A DNA stretch of 44,963 nucleotides from Lachnospiraceae bacterium (GTDB lineage Bacteria > Bacillota > Clostridia > Lachnospirales > Lachnospiraceae), in the NCBI GenBank assembly GCA_021205385.1, contig JAJPXQ010000021.1:1-44963 (forward strand), written 5' to 3'. Below, piece after piece: positions 8,193 to 16,853 of the stretch; within the stretch, counting starts at the first letter, position 1; each line of letters starts with the position of its first letter. Below the pieces are notes generated by a model. That model did no database searches, was not told the origin of the DNA, and saw only the letters and a list, made by a program, of their open reading frames with translations. The translations under genes were made by a program, and so were the position numbers.

Positions 8193-9377
8193 ATGTATTA
8201 CAAGGAATTTCAGGGAATGAAGTTATCCGCGCTCGGCTTCGGCGCCATGCGTCTGCCGCAGCAGGAAGACGGTACGATCGACGAGGCGCAGCTCGCTCAG
8301 ATGACCGCTTACGCCATCGAACACGGCGTCAACTATTTTGATACCGCCTATCCCTACCACAACGGGCAGTCAGAGATCGCTCTCGGGAAAGCGCTCTCGG
8401 CCTACAACCGGGACTCTTGGTATCTCGCGACCAAATTTCCGGGACACCAGATCAGCGCCAGCTACGAACCTGCCCCCATATTTGAGAATCAACTTCGGAA
8501 ATGCGGGGTAGACTATTTTGACTTCTATCTGCTGCACAATGTCAATGAGTCTTCCATGGCTACCTATCTTGATCCGAAATGGAAGATTCTGGATTATTTT
8601 AAGGAGCAGAAAAGACTCGGACGCATCCGCCATCTGGGCTTTTCAAGCCACGCCGGCCTGGAAGCGCTGCGACAGTTCCTCGACATTGCCGGCGATGACA
8701 TGGAATTCTGTCAGATCCAGCTCAATTATCTCGACTGGACCCTGCAGGATGCCAAAGGAAAGGTAGAGCTTCTGAACGAGCGGAACATTCCGATCTGGGT
8801 CATGGAGCCGGTCCACGGCGGAAAATTGTGCAGCCTGGGCGAAAAGGAGGAGGCACGACTGAAAGCACTTCGGGCAGATGAGAGCGTCCCGGGCTGGGGA
8901 TTTCGTTTCCTTCAGGATATCCCCGGCGTAACCGTAATCTTAAGCGGTATGTCCAATCTGACACAGATGCAGGAAAATATCGCCACCTTCGAGTCTCCAG
9001 AGCCGCTTTCCGGGGAGGAAAAAGAGGTGCTCTTAGACATCGCCGAGGGGATGAAAGACTCCGTTCCCTGTACGGCCTGCCGCTACTGCACGGAGGAATG
9101 TCCACAGGGGCTCGACATTCCGACTCTGATCGCGGTCTATAATGAGCTCCGCATCGCCCCGACTTTCACCACGTCCATGCGTCTCGAACTGCTGCCGGAG
9201 GACAAGCAGCCATCCGCCTGCCTTTCCTGCGGAAAATGCGCGAAGATGTGCCCTCAGTCCATTCAGATTCCGGAGGTTATGAAAGATCTCGCGGCAAAAC
9301 TTGAAGGCCTTCCCAAGTGGGCCGACATCTCCCGTGAACGCGAGAAAGCCTCCAGAAAATGGAACGACATGGGCTGA
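8193..9377 (+). CDS. Aldo/keto reductase with C-terminal 2[4Fe-4S] ferredoxin domain
   Basis: A 394-aa oxidoreductase. The aldo/keto reductase barrel spans about 1-280 with the catalytic tetrad visible: Asp in YFDTAYPYH (about 50), Tyr (about 55), Lys in ATKFPG (about 84) and His in LLHN. The C-terminal domain has two ferredoxin motifs, CTACRYCTEECP and CLSCGKCAKMCP, for two 4Fe-4S clusters, as in the Clostridia subfamily of Fe-S aldo/keto reductases. It likely exchanges electrons between NAD(P)H or ferredoxin and a carbonyl-type substrate in the cytoplasm; the substrate is unknown. GGAGG precedes the ATG. The thioredoxin gene follows after 27 nt on the same strand, suggesting a redox operon. 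Confidence 0.88.
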   Translation: MYYKEFQGMKLSALGFGAMRLPQQEDGTIDEAQLAQMTAYAIEHGVNYFDTAYPYHNGQSEIALGKALSAYNRDSWYLATKFPGHQISASYEPAPIFENQLRKCGVDYFDFYLLHNVNESSMATYLDPKWKILDYFKEQKRLGRIRHLGFSSHAGLEALRQFLDIAGDDMEFCQIQLNYLDWTLQDAKGKVELLNERNIPIWVMEPVHGGKLCSLGEKEEARLKALRADESVPGWGFRFLQDIPGVTVILSGMSNLTQMQENIATFESPEPLSGEEKEVLLDIAEGMKDSVPCTACRYCTEECPQGLDIPTLIAVYNELRIAPTFTTSMRLELLPEDKQPSACLSCGKCAKMCPQSIQIPEVMKDLAAKLEGLPKWADISREREKASRKWNDMG

Positions 9378-9404
9378 TCATATCACAAAAAGGAGGACAT
9401 ACAC

Positions 9405-9710
9405 ATGAGTACTATCAATATTAATCAGAACAATTTTCAGGAAGAAGTTCTGAATTCCGACAAACCCGTACTTCTGGATTTCTGGGCGAGCTGGTGCGGC
9501 CCCTGCCGCATGGTCAGTCCGCTTGTAGATGAGATCGCTGCCGAGCGCTCCGACATCAAAGTAGGAAAAGTCAATGTGGACGAGCAGCCGGAACTGGCCG
9601 CGCAGTTCCGTGTCGTGAGCATTCCTACACTGATCGTCGTGAAAGACGGCAAGGTAACCAATCAGGCTGTCGGCGCACGGCCCAAAGATCAGATTCTTGA
9701 GTTACTGTAA
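9405..9710 (+). CDS. trxA: Thioredoxin
   Basis: A 101-aa single-domain thioredoxin with the canonical active site WCGPC (Cys31 and Cys34), the cis-Pro in VSIPTL, and the usual fold length. It reduces cytoplasmic disulfides. AAAGGAGG lies upstream of the ATG. It is co-oriented with the Fe-S aldo/keto reductase and followed by a bidirectional terminator. No thioredoxin reductase lies next to it, although the convergent flavoprotein at 9770-12322 belongs to the same pyridine-nucleotide disulfide oxidoreductase superfamily. Confidence 0.95.
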   Translation: MSTININQNNFQEEVLNSDKPVLLDFWASWCGPCRMVSPLVDEIAAERSDIKVGKVNVDEQPELAAQFRVVSIPTLIVVKDGKVTNQAVGARPKDQILELL

Positions 9711-9721
9711 ATAAAATACAG

Positions 9722-9752
9722 AAATACGGCGACCGCAGGGCCGCCGTATTTT
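9722..9752. terminator. Bidirectional intrinsic terminator
   Basis: AAATACGGCG pairs perfectly with CGCCGTATTT around a 10-nt loop, followed by TTTT on the plus strand; the mirror strand ends in ATTT/TTATTT. It separates the convergent thioredoxin and flavoprotein genes. Confidence 0.85.
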
Positions 9753-9769
9753 CATACCTGATATTCAGA

Positions 9770-12322
9770 TCAGCAGGTCGCTCCGCCCTTGACATTCTTC
9801 TTCAGGACCGCTTCCTTATCAATCTTGTCGCTGAGCAGCTTGTCACAGACATAGTCAAAGCCCAGCCTCGTCACAGTATCTGCAAAACGCTCACCTGAAA
9901 TTCCCTCGTCGCGGAAAAGCAGGATCGCCTTCTCGACGACATCCATGACTTCCTCCTCGGAGGTAAAGATTCGCGGCAGCGACTCGCCGTGCGCGACCTT
10001 CTTGCCCCAGCGTCCGCCAATATAGATGCGATAGCCATCCTGATATTCAATCGCGCCAAACGGGCAGGAGTTCCTGCAGCGCCCACAGTTGTTGCAGACT
10101 GACGGGTCGATGTTAATCTTTCCGTCGACAACCTTCGCCACCTTGATCGGGCAGGCGGATTCCACCTTACACTTCTTGCAGCCATGGCACTTGCTGTAGT
10201 CTACAACCGGCACTCTCTGTCCGACGATGCCTAAATCGTTCAGATTCGGCTTCACGCAGTTGTTCGGGCAGCCACCGACCGCGATCTTGAACTTGTGCGG
10301 CAGCGTCACGCCATGATATCCCACATAGAATTTCTCATGCAGCCGCTCGGACAGACCGAAGGTATCGATAAGACCGTACTGGCAGGTCGTACCCTTGCAG
10401 GACACCACCGGGCGGACCAGCGAACCGGTGCCTCCGGTCGAGAGCCCATGCTCGCCGAGGAAGTCGATCACAGCCTGAATATTCTCGTGCTTCACGCCCT
10501 GAATCTCCAGCGTCAGACGGGTCGTCATCGTTACGGCTCCGGAACCATATTTCTCCGCAGCCTCCGCAATCACACGATGCTCTTCCGAGGTGATCCTGCC
10601 GTTGCGGGTGATCACGCGGACATTGAAGACATCCGGGTACCGCTTATCCTGCAGACAGCCAAGCCCCTTTACTCGCTTAATCTCCTCAGGCGGCAGCGTG
10701 CCGGTGAACTCCACTTTCACATCGCTGGTCCAGAGACCTCCTTCCAGCACACGCGTGTTCGTATAACCCAGAGCCTTCAGACGATTCTGCATGAAATAGC
10801 TGCGCTTTCCCTTCGCACAGACAATCAGCAGCTTCTCGTCCGGTGCCACGTCCGGAAGCGGAGCGTTCACCTTCGTCAGGTCGTACCAGGGAGCTCCCGG
10901 TACCTTCGGCGCAGGATGAACGTCGATCACCTTGTAGCCCTTCGCCTTACCCGCTGCATACTCCGCCGGGGTGAAGGTCTCGAACTCTCCGTTTATCTTA
11001 TTTTCCAGAATATAGCAGGCCTGGACAAAGGGATGAATCGCCGTGGAGAATGGCGGCGCGTAGGCATAGTCAAGCGTGTCGAAATCCTCCAGCTTCATGC
11101 CCGCTGCAATCCCGGTGACCGCGATGTCAACCATCTTGTCCACCGCGCCGGAGCCGAGCACCTGAATACCCAGCAGCGCATGCGTCGCTCTGTCCGCGAT
11201 CAGCTTGGTGACAAATACAGAAGCGTCCGGATAATAGTGTGCCTTGTCGTCGGTGACGCAGGTAACGCTGACGGCGTCATAACCGGCTGCCACGGCCTGC
11301 TCCTCGGTAAGTCCCGTGCGTCCGGCGTTCAGATCGTCCGCAAGCCGCACAACGCCGGTACCAAGACATCCGCCGTAAGCTGCGTTCGCTCCTGTGAGAT
11401 TCTTCGCCAGCATCCGTCCGGTGATATTCGCGGTGGAGCCCATCGCAGACCACTGCGGCTTTCCGGTCAGACGGTTGTAGACCTGCGCGCAGTCGCCGAC
11501 CGCGTAGACATCGTCCGCGTTCGTCCTCTGGTACTTGTCGACGACGATCGTCCCCCTGTTCATCTCGATACCCGAATCCGCAAGGAAGCCGGTCGCCGGA
11601 CGCACGCCGATCGCCAGCACAACCAGCTCTCCCTCGCAGCTGCCGACGCTCGTGCGCACACCGGTCGCCTTCTCGGAGCCAAGCACTTCCTCGAGACCCG
11701 CGCCGGTGATGATCCGCATCCCCTTCTTCTGCAGCTCCCGGCGTATGTAAGCCGCCACTTCGGCGTCAAAGAGATTCGGCATCACCTGGGAGGCCATATC
11801 GACGACCGTGACCTTCAGGCCTTTCGCCATCAGATTCTCCGCAATCTCAAGACCGATGAAGCCGCCTCCCACGACCACGGCGCTCCTGCAGCTGTTCTTC
11901 TCCGCATACGCGCGAAGACCGATCGCATCGTCCGGACAGCGCATCGTGAAGACACCCGGCAGCTCTTTTCCCGCCACATCCGGCACGAAAGGCACCGCGC
12001 CGGTAGCGATGACCAGTTTGTCATAAGATACGCTCTCCCCATTCGCAAAAGCAACCGTCTTCCCGGCCGTATTCACGGAAACGGCCTCCATACCGGTACG
12101 GACCTCCACGCCCGTCAGCCCGCTAAAGCTCTCCGGCGTATTAACGATCAGTTCCTCCCGGGACTCGATGCTGCCGCCCACATAATAGGGCAGACCACAG
12201 CCCGCATAGGAGATGTCCTGACTCTTTGTGAAAACCGTGACCTTCGCGCCGCGATCCTGACGTTTCAGCTTCGCCGCGGTCTTCGTTCCGGCGGCAACGC
12301 CGCCGATGACTACTACATTCAT
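9770..12322 (-). CDS. CoA-disulfide reductase-like flavoprotein / rhodanese / sulfite reductase-like / ferredoxin fusion
   Basis: An 850-aa fusion. Residues 1-445 are a CoA-disulfide/NADH oxidase-type flavoprotein: FAD motif VVIGGVAAG, redox Cys42 in YAGCGLPYYVGG, NAD motif VVVGGGFIGLE and YAVGDCAQV. Residues about 450-550 are a rhodanese domain with catalytic Cys502 in VCAKGKRS. Residues about 560-700 form a sulfite/nitrite reductase half with C-x5-C (SCKGTTC, about 640) and C-x3-C (GGCPNNC, about 683), the ligand pattern of a siroheme-coupled 4Fe-4S cluster, as in AsrC. Residues about 708-765 carry two ferredoxin motifs (CHGCKKCKVESACP and CNNCGRCRNSCP). AGGAG lies 8 nt before the ATG. It could pass electrons from NAD(P)H to sulfane sulfur or sulfite; the real substrate is unknown. 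It is divergent from the LysR-nitrogenase-like operon. Confidence 0.88.
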   Translation of the reverse strand: MNVVVIGGVAAGTKTAAKLKRQDRGAKVTVFTKSQDISYAGCGLPYYVGGSIESREELIVNTPESFSGLTGVEVRTGMEAVSVNTAGKTVAFANGESVSYDKLVIATGAVPFVPDVAGKELPGVFTMRCPDDAIGLRAYAEKNSCRSAVVVGGGFIGLEIAENLMAKGLKVTVVDMASQVMPNLFDAEVAAYIRRELQKKGMRIITGAGLEEVLGSEKATGVRTSVGSCEGELVVLAIGVRPATGFLADSGIEMNRGTIVVDKYQRTNADDVYAVGDCAQVYNRLTGKPQWSAMGSTANITGRMLAKNLTGANAAYGGCLGTGVVRLADDLNAGRTGLTEEQAVAAGYDAVSVTCVTDDKAHYYPDASVFVTKLIADRATHALLGIQVLGSGAVDKMVDIAVTGIAAGMKLEDFDTLDYAYAPPFSTAIHPFVQACYILENKINGEFETFTPAEYAAGKAKGYKVIDVHPAPKVPGAPWYDLTKVNAPLPDVAPDEKLLIVCAKGKRSYFMQNRLKALGYTNTRVLEGGLWTSDVKVEFTGTLPPEEIKRVKGLGCLQDKRYPDVFNVRVITRNGRITSEEHRVIAEAAEKYGSGAVTMTTRLTLEIQGVKHENIQAVIDFLGEHGLSTGGTGSLVRPVVSCKGTTCQYGLIDTFGLSERLHEKFYVGYHGVTLPHKFKIAVGGCPNNCVKPNLNDLGIVGQRVPVVDYSKCHGCKKCKVESACPIKVAKVVDGKINIDPSVCNNCGRCRNSCPFGAIEYQDGYRIYIGGRWGKKVAHGESLPRIFTSEEEVMDVVEKAILLFRDEGISGERFADTVTRLGFDYVCDKLLSDKIDKEAVLKKNVKGGATC

Positions 12323-12367
12323 AGTGCTGGCTCCTTTTCTTTTTTCTTGATTATACTACTACCTGTA

Positions 12368-12407
12368 TGATAAAATCAATTTAACAATACTTATGTATCG
12401 ATTAAAT
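12368..12407. promoter_or_regulatory. Candidate LysR-type operator in the divergent intergenic region
   Basis: The AT-rich space between the flavoprotein and lysR genes contains TGAT-AAA-ATCA (12368-12378) and, next to it, ATAC-N4-GTAT (12387-12398) nested in ATTTAA (12379-12384) and TTAAAT (12402-12407). LysR regulators typically bind such dyads between themselves and a divergent target. The symmetry is seen; binding is inferred. Confidence 0.45.
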
Positions 12408-12428
12408 TATTTTATGAAAGGATTTCTC

Positions 12429-13334
12429 ATGCTGGATTACCGGATCGAAACCTTTTTAGTATTATGTGAGTGCGGAAGCTACCGCCAGACTGCGGAACTC
12501 CTGCACATCACACAGCCTGCCGTCACACAGCAGATTCACCATCTCGAACAGGAATACAGCTGCAAACTGTTCAACTACGCAAACCGTCGGCTCGAGAAAA
12601 CCGCCGCCGCGGAGACGCTCGAGCTCTATGCACGCGCAGAACGGCTCCACGAGCAGGCTCTCCGCGAACAGCTGAAGAAAAAAGATCCGCAGAAGAAGCT
12701 GCGGGTCGGCGCGACAAAGACGATCGGAGACTACTTTCTTGTAAATTATATTCACGAATATCTGCGCGAGGAAAATCATTCCCTCACCTTCCTGGTCGAC
12801 AACACCGAGCGTCTTCTCCGGGAACTGGAAGAAAACCGGCTGGATTTTGCGGTGGTCGAGGGCTTTTTTGACAAGGACCGCTTTGACAGCATCCTGCTGC
12901 GGCGGGAACCCTTCGTCGGAATCTGCCGCCGCGACCATCCCTTCGCGGGACGGGAAGTCTCGATTGACGAGCTGCTCGGCGAAACGATCATCCACCGGGA
13001 GGACGGCTCCGGCACACGTGCAATCCTCGAGCAGGAGCTGATGGGCTACAATGAGTCGCTCAGCCGCTTTCACCGCCGCATCTGCATATCCAGCTTCAAG
13101 GTGATTCTCGACTTGGTGCGTGAGGGCTTCGGCGTCTCCTTCGTCTACAATGTCCTCGCTGACAGCGATCCGGAGCTCGCAAAATTCACCTTGCAGGATG
13201 ATCGCGTCATCCGGGAATTCAATATCGTCTATCTGAAATATGCAGACCAAAGGGAAAAAATCGGATGGTTTTTCGATTCAACAGGACTTCATAACACGGA
13301 AGAGCAAAGAACAGGAGGCGTAAGCTGCACATGA
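12429..13334 (+). CDS. LysR-family transcriptional regulator
   Basis: A 301-aa LysR-type regulator. Residues 1-60 form the HTH ([19 protein letters not shown]) and about 90-295 the periplasmic-binding-like effector domain ([13 protein letters not shown] start). The ATG at 12429 is chosen because GAAAGGA lies 7 nt upstream and the protein then starts [14 protein letters not shown], the usual LysR length; ATGs at 12393 and 12414 lack a Shine-Dalgarno. The stop overlaps the start of the NifH-NifD fusion as ATGA, so the regulator is the first gene of that operon. It is divergent from the sulfur-redox flavoprotein and may control both. The effector is unknown; CysB/CbbR-like sulfur or redox metabolites are possible. 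Confidence 0.9.
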   Translation: MLDYRIETFLVLCECGSYRQTAELLHITQPAVTQQIHHLEQEYSCKLFNYANRRLEKTAAAETLELYARAERLHEQALREQLKKKDPQKKLRVGATKTIGDYFLVNYIHEYLREENHSLTFLVDNTERLLRELEENRLDFAVVEGFFDKDRFDSILLRREPFVGICRRDHPFAGREVSIDELLGETIIHREDGSGTRAILEQELMGYNESLSRFHRRICISSFKVILDLVREGFGVSFVYNVLADSDPELAKFTLQDDRVIREFNIVYLKYADQREKIGWFFDSTGLHNTEEQRTGGVSCT

Positions 13335-15532
13335 AAAAACCATTAGAACTGGCTGTTTACGGGAAAGGCGGCATCGGCAAATCTACCGTCAGCGCAAATC
13401 TGTCCGCCGCACTGGCCCTCTCAGGGAAGCGCGTTCTGCAGATCGGCTGCGACCCAAAGCATGATTCCACGCGGCTTCTGATGGGCGGGACCGTCATACC
13501 GACCGTACTCGACTATCTGAAAACCGTAGACAAACAGACAGCACGGACGGAAGAGATTCTGCGCACAGGATTTATGGGTGTCGGCTGTATTGAGGCGGGC
13601 GGACCAAAGCCCGGCGTCGGCTGCGCCGGACGCGGGATCATCACGGCCTTCGAATTTCTGAATCAGCACCACACAAAGGACGCCTACGATATTGTCCTCT
13701 ACGATGTACTGGGAGATGTCGTCTGCGGCGGCTTTGCGGTTCCGGTTCGCCGGGAATATGCCGACGCCATTTTTCTCGTGACAAGCGGGGAATTCATGGC
13801 CCTTTACGCAGCCAACAATATTCTGCGCGGCATCCGCAATTATGACGGCGATACCTGGAGGCGTGTGGCCGGAATTATCTTTAACGAGAGAAAAGTAACG
13901 GATGAGACGGAGCGCGTCAACCGTTTTGCCCGTGCCGTCGGACTTCCGATCTGTGCACGGGTTCCACGCAGCGATGCGCTCGCGCATGCCGAGCGGCAGA
14001 ATCGCACGCTGATGCAGATGGAGGACTGTGAGGCTGAACAAAACGTGTTCCATGAACTGGCACGGCAGATCGGCGCGGGACTCAGGCTCTACGAGGCCTG
14101 TCCCTTAAGCGATGAGGAGCTGGAGCGCGTGGTATTCGACGCGAAGGAACAGACTCTGCAGCGCTCCGCAGCCGCTTCCTGCCCTATTGCTCCGGCAGAG
14201 GATTCCGCTTATCCGGAAACAGAATCAGAAGAGCCCCCTGTGGCGACCGGACAGGAGCGGCCGCCTCTCTACGGCTGCGCCTTCAATGGCGCGGCGACTG
14301 CCGCCATAAATCTCAAAGACGCGCTGGTGATCGCTCACTCGCCAAAGGCCTGCGCGTTCTACACCTGGCAGAACATCAGCTCCCCCGGCCGGAAAAATCT
14401 GTTTAACCGCGGCATTCTCATGCCTTCCGCCATCAGCCCCCATTTCGAATGCACCGAAATGGAACAGTCCGATGTGGTCTTTGGCGGCATCGAGCGCCTG
14501 CGTGAAGCCGTCACAAAGGCAATCAGCCGGCATCCCGGCGCCGTCGTCGTCATCAGTTCCTGTGTCAGCGGAATCACAGGCGACGATATCCGAAGCCTGG
14601 AAGCACTCTCTACACCGGAAGTGCCGGTCATCACAATCCCTGCGGACGGTGATATTGCCGGCGATTATATGGAAGGAATCCGCCTCGCCACGCACACACT
14701 GGCCCAGAAGCTGATCGATCCGTCCATCCGGCCTCAGGGGCGTCTTGTCAATCTGGTCGGCGAGACCGGCGTTTCCAACAACCGGGAGGTGGACTTTCGC
14801 ATTGTAAAGAGCTGGCTGGATGCCATGGATATTTCCATAGGCTGCCGCTACCTGGGCGAATCTACCTGCGCGCAGATGCGGAATTTTCTGGCCGCGCCGC
14901 TGAATATCCTGGCGAATGACAACGCGGAGGGCCGCGAGCTGAAATCCTGGCTGAGCGAAACCTACGGCTGCACATTTTTGGATGAGGCGCTCCCGGTCGG
15001 ATTCGAAGCAACCGCGCGCTGGCTCCGGAAACTCGGAAGCATTTTCGACTGTACAGAAGAGGCGGAAAAGCTGATCGCCGGACAGCATGAACTCTACCTT
15101 GAAGAAATCGAGCGCTGGAAACCTGTTTTTCAGGGAAAACGCGTCTTCATGACGACAATCAACACCAATATGGACTGGTTGCTCGACGCTGCCGACGCGG
15201 TCGGCCTGCGCTTCGTCTTCATCGGTGTCATGAACTATCTCCGGCAGCCTGTAAAGATCACAGATCATCCGGAAAAATATCCCATCGATGAGAACTTCGA
15301 CTGGAGCCGGAGCCGGACATTGATAAAAGAACTGCACCCGGATATCGTACTCTCCAACTACGTGACCAGAACGGATGCAGAAGACTGCCTTATCGACTCC
15401 ATGCCAATGAGCCCGGTAGTCGGATTTCACTCCGGCATCGAGACCATCGCGCGCTGGGGAAGACTGATGCAGACAAAACGGAAGGGGGAATGGACAAATG
15501 ACCGGTCCTTGTTCGAAAAGTATTACGCCTGA
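13331..15532 (+). CDS. Nitrogenase-like NifH-NifD fusion protein
   Basis: A 733-aa fusion of a nitrogenase reductase and a component-1 alpha subunit. Residues 1-265 are NifH/BchL-like: P-loop GKGGIGKST (11-19), DPKHDS (41-46), cluster ligands Cys98 in GVGCAGRG (with Arg101, the ADP-ribosylation-site equivalent) and Cys132 in DVVCGG. Residues 266-310 are a low-complexity linker. Residues 311-733 are NifD-like with three P-cluster-type cysteines: Cys316 (LYGCAF), Cys341 (PKACAF) and Cys411 (SSCVSG). Cys513 ([10 protein letters not shown]) may match FeMo-co ligand Cys275, but the His442 position appears to be Pro; His700 fits His451. ATP-driven electron transfer to a substrate reductase is expected; N2 fixation is not. 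AGGAGG lies 12 nt before the ATG. The downstream NifK-like gene overlaps by 35 nt. Confidence 0.88.
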   Translation: MKKPLELAVYGKGGIGKSTVSANLSAALALSGKRVLQIGCDPKHDSTRLLMGGTVIPTVLDYLKTVDKQTARTEEILRTGFMGVGCIEAGGPKPGVGCAGRGIITAFEFLNQHHTKDAYDIVLYDVLGDVVCGGFAVPVRREYADAIFLVTSGEFMALYAANNILRGIRNYDGDTWRRVAGIIFNERKVTDETERVNRFARAVGLPICARVPRSDALAHAERQNRTLMQMEDCEAEQNVFHELARQIGAGLRLYEACPLSDEELERVVFDAKEQTLQRSAAASCPIAPAEDSAYPETESEEPPVATGQERPPLYGCAFNGAATAAINLKDALVIAHSPKACAFYTWQNISSPGRKNLFNRGILMPSAISPHFECTEMEQSDVVFGGIERLREAVTKAISRHPGAVVVISSCVSGITGDDIRSLEALSTPEVPVITIPADGDIAGDYMEGIRLATHTLAQKLIDPSIRPQGRLVNLVGETGVSNNREVDFRIVKSWLDAMDISIGCRYLGESTCAQMRNFLAAPLNILANDNAEGRELKSWLSETYGCTFLDEALPVGFEATARWLRKLGSIFDCTEEAEKLIAGQHELYLEEIERWKPVFQGKRVFMTTINTNMDWLLDAADAVGLRFVFIGVMNYLRQPVKITDHPEKYPIDENFDWSRSRTLIKELHPDIVLSNYVTRTDAEDCLIDSMPMSPVVGFHSGIETIARWGRLMQTKRKGEWTNDRSLFEKYYA

Positions 15533-16853
15533 CGGCCTCAGCGGTATGATTTTTGCGATGGAGGGGATCAAGAATGCCATCGTACTGCTGAACGGCCCGA
15601 TGGGCTGCAAATTTTATCACAGCACGACCTCCCAGTTCCTCGCGCTGCGGCCTCCTCTGTACCTTCCCGCCTCCGATGGCGGAGAAAAGGTGCCGGTGGA
15701 CTACAATTTTCTTAACAACTGGTTTTTCCGTCAGCCGCGCGTACCCTGCACCTGGCTGGACGGCTATGATTATGTCTACGGAACTGCTGACAAAGTGCGT
15801 GACGGCCTTTGCTACCTTCGTGAACATGTGAATTTTGAACTGCTCGCCATCGTCAATTCTCCCGGCGCGTCGCTGATCGGTGACAATCTGGAAGAGCTGG
15901 TCCGTGAAACGCTGCCTGACTGTCTCTGCGTCATGCTTGAATCTCCCGGTTACTCCACGGATTTCTGCACGGGCTATGAGACGGCTCTTATGGAGCTCTT
16001 CCGGCAGGTCGGATCCCGCCTGTGGAACCAGACTGCAAAGCCGGACAGGGCTTCCCGCCAAAAGAGCGTCAATCTGCTCGGTCTTTCTGTCTGGCAGCGC
16101 TACTGGGAGGGCGATCTTGCGGAATTGAAACGGCTCTTCACCCTGTGTGGGATCACCGTAAACTGCTGCCCTGCCGCGCAGAATTCCATAGAGGAACTGC
16201 GCCGCCTGCCGGCTGCGGATCTCAATGTCGTCGTCTTCCCGGAGATGGCCTCGCGCGCGGCAGAATTTTTACAGGATGCCTGCGGCACGTCATACTATAT
16301 CTGTCCGGGGCCGCCCGTCGGTTTCTCTCAGACCGAGGAAATCTTTTCCGAAATCTGCCGGATCCTCAAGACGGACGTCACTCCTCTTATCACGGAAAGT
16401 GAGCGCGCCAGGGCGCTGTCCTGGTCCAAAATCGACGGTGTCCATCAGATGTGCGGACTTCCGGACGGCGCTCTGTTCGCAGTGTCCGGCGGTCTCTCGC
16501 AGGTCTGTACCCTGAGCCGCTTTTTCATGGAATATCTGGGGATGATCCCTGACTGTCTTGAGGTGACCGAGGGAAATGTGACCGCGCTGAGGGAATCCCT
16601 GAAAACGCTGCTGCAAGAACATAAAGCCGGACAACCGGAGCAAAAAGACATTCTGGGAACCCGCGCGGAGCTTGTCTTTGCGGATGGAAATACCATCGCC
16701 GCCCTGAAAACACGGCAGCATCCCTTCTGCGGAATTGAGATCAGTCAGCCCGGCATGGGATATACCGACGTACTCCCCAAAACGCAGATGGGTATCCGCG
16801 GCAGTCTTTTTCTCGTCGAACAGGTACTCAATGGACTGATGACGAAACTGTAA
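15498..16853 (+). CDS. Nitrogenase-like component 1 beta subunit (NifK-like)
   Basis: A 451-aa nitrogenase component-1 family protein that should pair with the NifD part of the upstream fusion. Cys5 (TGPCSKS) and Cys37 ([11 protein letters not shown]) align with NifK Cys70 and Cys95. At the third position (NifK Cys153, CMAEVIGDDL) the protein reads [12 protein letters not shown], so Ser or Pro replaces Cys; Cys84 could be a substitute. Usual Rossmann-like segments follow ([34 protein letters not shown]) and the C terminus is conserved ([15 protein letters not shown]). The ATG at 15498 is preceded by GGGGGAA and overlaps the fusion gene by 35 nt. The 3' end overlaps the convergent sulfotransferase gene by 26 nt. 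Function is as for its partner: an uncharacterised nitrogenase-like reductase. Confidence 0.85.
   Translation: MTGPCSKSITPDGLSGMIFAMEGIKNAIVLLNGPMGCKFYHSTTSQFLALRPPLYLPASDGGEKVPVDYNFLNNWFFRQPRVPCTWLDGYDYVYGTADKVRDGLCYLREHVNFELLAIVNSPGASLIGDNLEELVRETLPDCLCVMLESPGYSTDFCTGYETALMELFRQVGSRLWNQTAKPDRASRQKSVNLLGLSVWQRYWEGDLAELKRLFTLCGITVNCCPAAQNSIEELRRLPAADLNVVVFPEMASRAAEFLQDACGTSYYICPGPPVGFSQTEEIFSEICRILKTDVTPLITESERARALSWSKIDGVHQMCGLPDGALFAVSGGLSQVCTLSRFFMEYLGMIPDCLEVTEGNVTALRESLKTLLQEHKAGQPEQKDILGTRAELVFADGNTIAALKTRQHPFCGIEISQPGMGYTDVLPKTQMGIRGSLFLVEQVLNGLMTKL

Noticed and set aside
10295..12370. A long open frame antisense to the flavoprotein fusion
   Set aside because: Low-complexity Arg/His-rich translation typical of a shadow frame; the minus strand has full FAD, rhodanese and Fe-S motifs.
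14225..15610. A 461-codon open frame antisense to the NifH-NifD fusion
   Set aside because: No domain or RBS is visible and it crosses a gene boundary; it is a shadow of the nitrogenase-like genes.
13331..16853. A true nitrogen-fixing nitrogenase
   Set aside because: No nifB, E, N or V nearby, fused H-D layout, a missing NifK cysteine and no His at the FeMo-co His442 site by hand alignment.
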